Shown: piece by piece, positions 1-5,358 of the stretch
How the letters are laid out: each line of letters begins with the position of its first letter
Numbering within the stretch: the first letter of the stretch is position 1
Assembly: GCA_016180165.1 (NCBI GenBank)
Contig: JACPBU010000091.1
Coordinates: 1-6,151, forward strand
DNA length: 6,151 bases
Direction of reading: 5' to 3'
Source: Candidatus Woesearchaeota archaeon
GTDB lineage: Archaea; Nanobdellota; Nanobdellia; Woesearchaeales; JACPBV01
Program-made: the position numbers and the translations under genes
Notes under the pieces: model-generated
What the model was told of the DNA's origin: nothing
Databases searched by the model: none
Seen by the model: the letters and a program-made list of their open reading frames with translations, nothing else

Positions 1-499
1 GGAGCGAAGCGAGACAAGGACAAGTAAAATCCTCGTTGTCAAAAACGAGCTTTCTGTCCAATCGCACCAGATGAGAGACGAAGAATGGAAGCTGTTGTAT
101 GGAAAAGCGGCAGTTTATCGTGGTGCCCATGATGGGGCTGCGAAGGAAATAATCGCAAACCTCGAAGAGTCAATTCTTGATGTTGGAGACACTGCCAATA
201 TTCCAAGGAAAATGGTCCATGGGGTAAGAAATATCGGAACAACGCCTGTCATCATAGCTGAAATTGCAAGAGGCATAGCTGTTGAGGGAGATATCATCAG
301 GTACTATGACATCCATGGGAGGTATAAGACTGCTGAAGAAAAAAAGATGGCAAAGATCTGGGAAGAAATTCCCGGCTACCGGCCCGGGATGAGCCTTCGT
401 GAATTGATACCTCTCGTAAGGGCTAATATGGTGAAACGGGAAGATGAGTTTGTGAAAGTTGACCTGGGGGAGATTGCAAAGCGGCAGGATTTGGAGTAA
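1..499 (+). CDS. Type II phosphomannose-isomerase-like cupin protein 1 (5' partial)
   Basis: The reading frame is open from base 2 to the TAA at 497-499, giving 165 visible residues. The ATG at 71 is not the true start, because the codons before it encode the cupin core strand (KNELSVQSH) that cupin 2 also has. Aligned to cupin 2, about 35 N-terminal residues lie outside the window. The stretch QSHQMRDEEW (visible residues 20-29) matches the QxHHHRxEHW signature of the isomerase domain of type II mannose-6-phosphate isomerases. A second cupin motif, IPRKMVHGVRN, carries a histidine at visible residue 73, and ARGIAVEGDIIRYYDIHGRY resembles the family's closing strand. Of the usual metal ligands, His22, Glu27 and His73 are present, but the second His of HxH is Met24. 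Family membership is fairly secure. Isomerase activity and substrate are inferred and uncertain. A nucleotidyltransferase domain upstream cannot be excluded because the start is missing. Confidence 0.85.
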   Translation, partial: ERSETRTSKILVVKNELSVQSHQMRDEEWKLLYGKAAVYRGAHDGAAKEIIANLEESILDVGDTANIPRKMVHGVRNIGTTPVIIAEIARGIAVEGDIIRYYDIHGRYKTAEEKKMAKIWEEIPGYRPGMSLRELIPLVRANMVKREDEFVKVDLGEIAKRQDLE

Positions 500-525
500 G
501 AGTTGAGAGAGGAAAGCCGTGGAAG

Positions 526-533
526 AAAGGTGA
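526..533 (+). promoter_or_regulatory. Ribosome binding site for cupin 2
   Basis: AAAGGTGA lies 6 nt before the ATG at 540 and complements the usual 3' end of 16S rRNA. It supports that start. The 40-nt gap after cupin 1 shows no hairpin with a T-run, so the two cupins are probably co-transcribed. Confidence 0.7.
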
Positions 534-539
534 AAAAAG

Positions 540-1136
540 ATGGGACTCCAAGCATTATTGGCTGGCGGCATTGGGAAAGAGTTTTTAGAAAGAGCAATTG
601 TAGAGGTAGATTTTTCCAGGCCGTGGGGCGGGTTCATAACTTTCCACAGGGATAGAGAATACACTTCAAAGCTGCTTTTTCTCAATAATGAGCTTTCTGT
701 CCAGTCCCACAAGGATAAGGACGAAAGGTTCATGGTCCTTTCTGGAGCAGTGGAATTCTATTCAGGAAATATGCAATTCTTTCCCGACAATGATTTTGAT
801 AAGCCGGCGCCAGATGTTGACCTGATAAAGACAATTGCAAATCTTCAGGGAAGGGTTTACGACCCGGGCGAAGCCTTTGCTGCCCCAAGAAATTGCGTGC
901 ATGTCACCATCAATGCCAACCCGGAATCATTTTCTGTCATCGCTGAATATGCCCGGGGAAGGGCAAGGGAGGAAGATATAACCCGGCATTATGACCGAAA
1001 TGAGAGATATAGCCAGCCGCTAAAAGAAGAATTCCAGAAGCTTCGTGGATTTGAGGACGGGATGAGCGCAAAGGAGCTGATCCAATTATGCAGAAATCCG
1101 AAAAGGGGAGGATGGCTGTCATGGCTGGGGCTTTGA
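540..1136 (+). CDS. Type II phosphomannose-isomerase-like cupin protein 2
   Basis: This 198-residue, stand-alone single-domain cupin is a diverged paralog of the gene before it. The N-terminal RPWGGF (residues 27-32) is the RPWG motif that opens the isomerase domain of type II mannose-6-phosphate isomerases. QSHKDKDERF (55-64) is cupin motif 1 and DPGEAFAAPRNCVHVTIN is motif 2, with His121. The end ARGRAREEDITRHYD resembles the family's C-terminal strand, and a helix ending GMSAKELIQLCR is shared with cupin 1 (GMSLRELIPLVR). His57, Glu62 and His121 remain as likely metal ligands, but the second HxH histidine is Asp59. No nucleotidyltransferase domain is attached, unlike the bifunctional ManC type. 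It may isomerise or epimerise a sugar phosphate in the cytoplasm, or bind one without catalysis. The start is set by a GGTGA site. The 3' end overlaps the oxidoreductase gene. Confidence 0.88.
   Translation: MGLQALLAGGIGKEFLERAIVEVDFSRPWGGFITFHRDREYTSKLLFLNNELSVQSHKDKDERFMVLSGAVEFYSGNMQFFPDNDFDKPAPDVDLIKTIANLQGRVYDPGEAFAAPRNCVHVTINANPESFSVIAEYARGRAREEDITRHYDRNERYSQPLKEEFQKLRGFEDGMSAKELIQLCRNPKRGGWLSWLGL
1105..1111 (+). promoter_or_regulatory. Ribosome binding site inside cupin 2 that decides the oxidoreductase start
   Basis: GGGGAGG lies within the last codons of cupin 2. It sits 9 nt before the ATG at 1121 but directly abuts the ATG at 1112, and it lies downstream of the ATG at 1088. This favours 1121 as the start of the oxidoreductase and suggests translational coupling with cupin 2. 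Confidence 0.6.
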
Positions 1137-2581
1137 CTTCCCAGGGGGGAGTAGATGGAAAAATAAAGCTGGGAGTGGTTGGCTACACCTCAGAATGGGC
1201 GCAGTTCCAGCTTTTTGAGGCTCTTTTCCATATTCCGGAAATCAGAGAAAAATATGAGATTGCATGGATATCAGGCGGCGAGCAAAATGCTGGGGAGGCT
1301 CGGCAGAGAATCTGGAGAGAGGTCGGAGAGAAAGCAGGGGATTTCGGGTCAACAGTTGCTACGCCTCTTGAATGGCGCGCAAAAAATGTGAGGCAGGAAA
1401 CAAAAAACCTGATGACCCTCGACGAAATGCTTGAAAAAGGCAAAGTTGCCTATGTCCCGATGAATAGGAACTGGAATGAGCTTCCTGAATCCGCCTATGA
1501 TTCTGTCGATGCAGTTGCCATCTTCACCAATAACCCGACACATCACTTCTACATCGCTGATGCTGTCGCCCATGGAAAGCATGTCTTATGCGAAAAGCCA
1601 TTGGCGCCGGTATTTGATAATGTTGGATCTCCAACAATGCATGCGGTCAGGTCGCTTGAAGATACAGCCAAAGAGGCTGAAAGGAGGAACCTTATAGTGA
1701 TGGATGCTGAGCATTATTCGCAAAAAATTGCAACTCTTACTTTTTTTGGGCATCTTCCTGAGCTGTCAGAAAAATACGGAAAGATAACTTCCGTTTTTGG
1801 GGTCATAAACGAGATTGACAATCCAGAAAAAGGGAGGACAAGAAAAGCCCTTTCACGTGAAAATCAGACTGGAGCGTTAGCGGACACCGGAATACATATT
1901 CTTGGGATTGTTGCGGCTATCGGGGGAGAATTAGGCGAAGTTGACAAAGAAGCGGACAGCCTTGCGATGAAGCAGCTGGCGCCTTATGATGTGGACACCT
2001 ATGTTTCCTTTAATGGAAGGCTGAAACCAATCTGCGGTAAGGAAAGCTGGATTAGCGATGGGGCAACGATTGATTTCAGTGTTGGCAAGTTTATTGACAG
2101 GTATAGCCCGGAAGATAGCGTGAAGGGCGGTGGGGGAAAGGCTGAGGAGAAATATCTTTCATTCAGATTTACTGACGATAAGGGGGAGCATGTCTATGCC
2201 TCTCTTGACTTTAAAGCAGGTGAAGTCACTCTCCAGGGAGTTAATATCCCAAAGAGATGGCTGGAGGGAAAAGGCCATTTCCATTCTCTGGAATATGCAA
2301 ATATCCTGACAGAATTTTACGGCTGCATTAGCTCAGCAAAAAGCGGCGGAGTCAGCCTTGGGCTAAACCAGCCAAGGACATCCATCCGAAATTCGATTGC
2401 CGCTCTTAAGGGAGTTCATTCGATATATCAGCTCGCAAGGGCAGGGCAGAGCAGTCAGTTACAAGATTGCAATCAGTTTCAAAATAGCAGTCAGATTCAG
2501 GTTCACAAGCAGATGCAGGAGAATGGAATTGCTGCCGGAAAAGGAGGCATAGCTGTTCCAGGTGTAGCTGCTACCGGATAA
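1121..2581 (+). CDS. Gfo/Idh/MocA-family NAD(P)-dependent oxidoreductase with C-terminal tail
   Basis: The family oxidises or reduces a hydroxyl or keto group of sugars, cyclitols or sugar nucleotides using NAD(P). From the ATG at 1121 the protein has 486 residues, against about 330-400 usually. The Rossmann fold opens with GVVGYTSEWA (residues 18-27), where the usual third glycine is replaced. DAVAIFTNNPTHH and GKHVLCEKPLAP follow, the latter holding the family hallmark E158-K159-P160. TGALADTGIHILGIV supplies the catalytic D255 and H259. The gap from the glycine motif to EKP is about 140 residues, so roughly 50 residues appear inserted in the nucleotide-binding domain. The family fold probably ends near residue 442 (HSIYQLARAG), and a 44-residue glutamine- then glycine/alanine-rich tail follows. 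Alternative starts are 1088 (497 residues) and 1112. The family is secure and the substrate unknown. Overlap with cupin 2 suggests they act in one pathway. Confidence 0.9.
   Translation: MAGALTSQGGVDGKIKLGVVGYTSEWAQFQLFEALFHIPEIREKYEIAWISGGEQNAGEARQRIWREVGEKAGDFGSTVATPLEWRAKNVRQETKNLMTLDEMLEKGKVAYVPMNRNWNELPESAYDSVDAVAIFTNNPTHHFYIADAVAHGKHVLCEKPLAPVFDNVGSPTMHAVRSLEDTAKEAERRNLIVMDAEHYSQKIATLTFFGHLPELSEKYGKITSVFGVINEIDNPEKGRTRKALSRENQTGALADTGIHILGIVAAIGGELGEVDKEADSLAMKQLAPYDVDTYVSFNGRLKPICGKESWISDGATIDFSVGKFIDRYSPEDSVKGGGGKAEEKYLSFRFTDDKGEHVYASLDFKAGEVTLQGVNIPKRWLEGKGHFHSLEYANILTEFYGCISSAKSGGVSLGLNQPRTSIRNSIAALKGVHSIYQLARAGQSSQLQDCNQFQNSSQIQVHKQMQENGIAAGKGGIAVPGVAATG
2456..2518 (+). repeat. Degenerate 18-bp repeat encoding a Q-hydrophobic-Q hexapeptide
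   Basis: In the oxidoreductase tail the pattern Q-hydrophobic-Q-x-x-x recurs in exact six-residue register: QLQDCN, QFQNSS, QIQVHK, QMQ. Units start at 2456, 2474, 2492 and 2510. The DNA copies are diverged and mix CAG with CAA, so this is not a simple slipped triplet run. The function is unknown. Confidence 0.7.
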
Positions 2582-2678
2582 AACACGATTTGATGGATTG
2601 AGTTAGTTATAGACTAAGTAGAATATTGGTTGAATAGATTCGGGGTAGTGAGAACGGAAAAACAAGGTAGCGTGAGCT
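2582..2678 (+). promoter_or_regulatory. Intergenic spacer, possible promoter for the kinase genes
   Basis: This 97-nt gap is the only sizeable non-coding stretch and splits the window into two gene groups. It is AT-richer than its flanks. TTATAG at 2607-2612 could be a weak archaeal TATA-like element, which would place a start of transcription about 40 nt before kinase A. No B-recognition element, operator-like palindrome or hairpin plus T-run is convincing. The kinases may equally be read through from upstream. Confidence 0.25.
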
Positions 2679-4091
2679 ATGGGCTTTAAGGAACAAACAG
2701 GTGTTGGAAGAAACGAAGTTGAAGGAACAGGCACCCTTGACGATAGGATTACTATCATAGGAAACCACGCCTGGGATCATTACTGGGTTCCGGATCTAAG
2801 GCAGTCTCTTTCACGCGAGTATGAGGTTGGGCCCGATGGCAGGAAAAGAAAAGTTAACCAGCTCTCCGATATCATTTCTTTGGAAGCCAATTCGATAGTA
2901 TTCAGAGAAAGATTCAGGATAAAAGTAAAATTCCTGAACCACGGGGATGGGCCTGACCTGTATATTGAGCCTAAAGATGAGCGCATCTTCTTTGGGCAAA
3001 AAAGGGCATCTTCCTCAACCTGGAAGGATATGGGCGGGGTGTCTATTGAAGCCCATCTTGATAATGTGCATCCCGGCGGCGGCGCATTCAACCTTGCAGA
3101 AGCATTCTCCGGATTCAACAATGCTCCAGCCAGATATGTCGGGCCATGCCATAAAGATGGAGAGCCAGATTTTGAAAAGGCGCTTGAAAAAATTGGACTC
3201 AGGAATCATGTCCTCTACCCCTACCTCAGAGAGTATCAGCCCAACCTGATAATTCAGGAGATCATAGATCAAGAAGGAAAAAAATTACAAATTAACAGGA
3301 TCATCATCAAAGGATTTGATTTTGATGGGGCCTTCCAAAAAGGAGAATTTGGCTCAAGCAGGCAATATCTTGGGAAGACAGTTGTTATTGATTCACTTAA
3401 GGATGTCTATCTTGGATTGGATATTCTCAACAGTTTTGACAAGGCTAGGCAGCTCGGGATCATCGCCATGACTGTATCTACACCCTGGCAAATTAAAGCA
3501 AGGGCAGTCCAGGAGGGGCTCGTCCCCATATTCAGTGATGATGATTTTGAGCATTATTACCAATGCGCCCAGGTTTGCATACGGAAAAAAGATGGCGGCA
3601 TCGATTATTCTGAACTCATGCGTGCCTTGAAGCTATTCCGTGAGGAGCAGTCTAAAGTCGAAAAGACCAGAGTCTATGTCACTCTGGGGAAAGAAGGAAG
3701 CCTTTGCCTCGATGAAAAAGATATGATCCACAGGGTAGGGGTCTATAAGCCATCATCCGAAAAAGACACCAACGGAGCAGGGGACGCTTTTGCATCCGGG
3801 ATTGTTGCTCTTGAGCACATGCAGAGGCATATTTCTGGGAATAGTTTTGACCCTATTGCCATTCTCCAGCTTTCAGCTGCTGTTGCCTCATCAAAAATTT
3901 CCGATGGAGCTGTGCGGGCCGGCTCTGTCGACGAATACCTAAAGGGAGCGGAAATATTCCGGGGCCAGGTAAAATCTCTCGATTATTACGGCGATGACCC
4001 CAATGCGCTTTCTTTGAAAAATCTTCATGAAAAAATTGGAAAGACATCCCTGAAAACGCTTTTCGGGGAATATGGACGGAGCAGGAGGTAG
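2679..4091 (+). CDS. PfkB/ribokinase-family carbohydrate kinase A
   Basis: PfkB kinases transfer phosphate from ATP to a sugar hydroxyl. This protein has 470 residues, against about 300-350 usually. IIGNHAWDHYW (residues 26-36) occupies the place of the family's first sugar-binding strand. HPGGGAFNLAEAF holds the GGxxxN motif (G133-G135, N138). VTLGKEGSLCLDE is the strand before the nucleotide site, and DTNGAGDAFASG (363-374) is PfkB signature 2, with D369 as catalytic base and an intact anion hole. About 95 residues lie between the first strand and the GGG motif, where 25-30 are typical, so the lid region is greatly enlarged. The start is the first ATG after an in-frame TGA at 2673. Its ribosome site is weak (AAGGT at 2664-2668, 10 nt upstream). 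It is paralogous to the next gene, sharing GPCH, DSLKDV-like, GIIAMT and FSD(D/E)D segments. The substrate is unknown. Confidence 0.88.
   Translation: MGFKEQTGVGRNEVEGTGTLDDRITIIGNHAWDHYWVPDLRQSLSREYEVGPDGRKRKVNQLSDIISLEANSIVFRERFRIKVKFLNHGDGPDLYIEPKDERIFFGQKRASSSTWKDMGGVSIEAHLDNVHPGGGAFNLAEAFSGFNNAPARYVGPCHKDGEPDFEKALEKIGLRNHVLYPYLREYQPNLIIQEIIDQEGKKLQINRIIIKGFDFDGAFQKGEFGSSRQYLGKTVVIDSLKDVYLGLDILNSFDKARQLGIIAMTVSTPWQIKARAVQEGLVPIFSDDDFEHYYQCAQVCIRKKDGGIDYSELMRALKLFREEQSKVEKTRVYVTLGKEGSLCLDEKDMIHRVGVYKPSSEKDTNGAGDAFASGIVALEHMQRHISGNSFDPIAILQLSAAVASSKISDGAVRAGSVDEYLKGAEIFRGQVKSLDYYGDDPNALSLKNLHEKIGKTSLKTLFGEYGRSRR
4083..4089 (+). promoter_or_regulatory. Ribosome binding site of kinase B, overlapping the kinase A terminus
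   Basis: AGGAGGT is formed by the two final arginine codons (AGG AGG) and the first base of the TAG stop of kinase A. It is 8 nt before the ATG at 4098. The overlap points to coupled translation of the two kinases. Confidence 0.8.
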
Positions 4092-4097
4092 GGAACT

Positions 4098-5354
4098 ATG
4101 AGCCTTGAACACATTGTGAAAAAAGATGATACGCCAAAAATAATGGTCCTTGGCAACCACACGTGGGATGATATATGGGAGTTTGACAGGACAGACAAAA
4201 CATCGTTTACTTTGGAAGATCCCTCAGAGGCTATTGATGATTATGTTGCAGTTGATGAGAGGGGCGGGCTGTCGTTTAAGCCAGATGTCGTGCTTGGAAT
4301 CAAGCACGAGGGAAAATGGCAGTATTACGACCCCGTGGATAAGGCTCTTCTTCCTGGCGCAAAGAGCAACTCTGTCGTCTCTGACGCCAAACCGGAAAAT
4401 AAGAGGGTTCTCAAGCCAAGGATATTATTCCTCTCAGCCGGAGGAGGCGGCTACCATCTTGCTGAGGCGATAAACGCTGTCTCAACGATACCTTTGCAGT
4501 ATATCGGGCCATGCCATGCGAATGACCTTCTCTTCGAGCATCAGCTCAATGCAAAAGGGATCCGTGACCACATCTTTCTGGCATACCTTGGAAAAACGCT
4601 TGGGATTGGCAAAGGAACCCTTGTTGTCAATTCTATAAAGGATGTGAATCTTGGCAGGAGAGCCATAGATGAAGCAGTTGCCTTTGGTGATGTCGGGATC
4701 ATTGCAATGACCCCTTCCTCGAAAAGGGAGCTCTTGGATTATGCTGTGGGAAAAAGCTTCATCCCGGTTTTCAGCGATGAAGACATTGAGAAATACACAG
4801 GAATCAGAGTAAATGAGTTTGGCTGGATCAATTATCATGCCTGCGTTGATGCGCTCCACCAAGTCAGGAGTAGGCAGCGTGAGCTTGGGGGGGAGAAGAC
4901 AAGGATTTACCTCACCCTCGGTAAGGAAGGAAGCATCTGCCTCGATGAGCATGATGTCATCCACAGGATGGAATGCTATTTTGCAAAGGGGGAAAGGAAC
5001 AATACCGGGGCAGGTGATGCTTTTGCTGCTGCAGTGGCCATGCAGGAGCATCTCTGCAGATATGAGCCGGGAAAAGATGATGATGCCGGCCTTGACATCG
5101 ACCTTACGCTGCAGTTCGGCTCTGCCATGGCAAGGACAAAACTTGCAGAAAAAGATGTTGATCCTGCAATAGTCAACAACACGCTGGAGTGCAACCACAT
5201 CAATTTCCGGGGGCCATTGGCTTTTGACAGCATCATTCCGGATGAGAATGCCGGCAGCCTTCTCTCGCCTGATGCATTGCGGAATGTGAAGAGCCATACT
5301 TCACTGAACAGGATTCTCGGCAGATACTCAAGAATAAACCCGGAGAGGAGGTAA
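4098..5354 (+). CDS. PfkB/ribokinase-family carbohydrate kinase B
   Basis: This 418-residue diverged paralog of kinase A follows it after 6 nt. VLGNHTWDDIW (residues 17-27) matches the opening strand of kinase A, and YIGPCH, NSIKDV, GIIAMTPSS and PVFSDEDIEKY match its central segments. YLTLGKEGSICLDE and NNTGAGDAFAAA (signature 2, D307 as catalytic base) show that the ATP side is intact. On the sugar side, the glycine motif reads GGGGYHLAEA (115-124): the conserved asparagine seen in kinase A is His120. About 90 residues separate the first strand from this motif, so the enlarged lid is shared. The C-terminus (HTSLNRILGRYS, ending in RR) resembles that of kinase A (KTSLKTLFGEYGRSRR). PfkB enzymes usually dimerise through the lid, so a mixed A/B dimer is possible. 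The changed motif suggests another substrate, or a reduced or regulatory role. The family is well supported and the substrate unknown. Confidence 0.88.
   Translation: MSLEHIVKKDDTPKIMVLGNHTWDDIWEFDRTDKTSFTLEDPSEAIDDYVAVDERGGLSFKPDVVLGIKHEGKWQYYDPVDKALLPGAKSNSVVSDAKPENKRVLKPRILFLSAGGGGYHLAEAINAVSTIPLQYIGPCHANDLLFEHQLNAKGIRDHIFLAYLGKTLGIGKGTLVVNSIKDVNLGRRAIDEAVAFGDVGIIAMTPSSKRELLDYAVGKSFIPVFSDEDIEKYTGIRVNEFGWINYHACVDALHQVRSRQRELGGEKTRIYLTLGKEGSICLDEHDVIHRMECYFAKGERNNTGAGDAFAAAVAMQEHLCRYEPGKDDDAGLDIDLTLQFGSAMARTKLAEKDVDPAIVNNTLECNHINFRGPLAFDSIIPDENAGSLLSPDALRNVKSHTSLNRILGRYSRINPERR
5346..5352 (+). promoter_or_regulatory. Ribosome binding site of the last gene, overlapping the kinase B terminus
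   Basis: AGGAGGT again comes from the terminal Arg-Arg codons (AGG AGG) and the first base of the TAA stop of kinase B, 6 nt before the ATG at 5359. It strongly supports that start and a shared transcript. Confidence 0.8.
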
Positions 5355-5358
5355 GGCC

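Noticed and set aside
71..499. Cupin 1 starting at the ATG at 71
   Set aside because: The in-frame codons from base 2 encode the conserved KNELSVQSH strand, including a metal-ligand His, and there is no ribosome site before 71. The gene is truncated by the window edge instead.
170..733. Open frame of 187 codons on the - strand across cupin 1 and cupin 2
   Set aside because: It covers both cupins, whose motifs are clear, and its translation is low-complexity Ser/Leu/Pro-rich as expected from an antisense shadow.
2582..2678. A terminator or small RNA in the spacer
   Set aside because: I found no stable hairpin followed by a T-run and no recognisable RNA family, only an AT-rich stretch.
3139..4517. 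Exact 14-nt match (3139-3152 and 4504-4517) as a DNA repeat or recombination site
   Set aside because: It encodes the conserved GPCH segment shared by the two kinases, so common ancestry of the coding sequences explains it.
4482..5297. Long open frame of 271 codons on the - strand opposite kinase B
   Set aside because: It lies wholly inside a gene with clear PfkB motifs, its product shows no recognisable motif, and codon bias on the opposite strand explains its openness.
1..5354. A myo-inositol catabolic operon (IolB/IolG/IolC-like cupin, dehydrogenase and PfkB kinase)
   Set aside because: The enzyme classes match superficially, but the cupins carry type II phosphomannose-isomerase motifs (RPWG, QSH) instead of IolB features, and there is no IolD or IolE.
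2679..5354. Kinases as HldE-type heptose kinases for ADP-heptose synthesis
   Set aside because: The first strand and TGAGD-like motif are reminiscent, but those features are common to PfkB enzymes. The GD motif is GN here, the lid is much longer, and no nucleotidyltransferase domain or isomerase/epimerase of that pathway is present.
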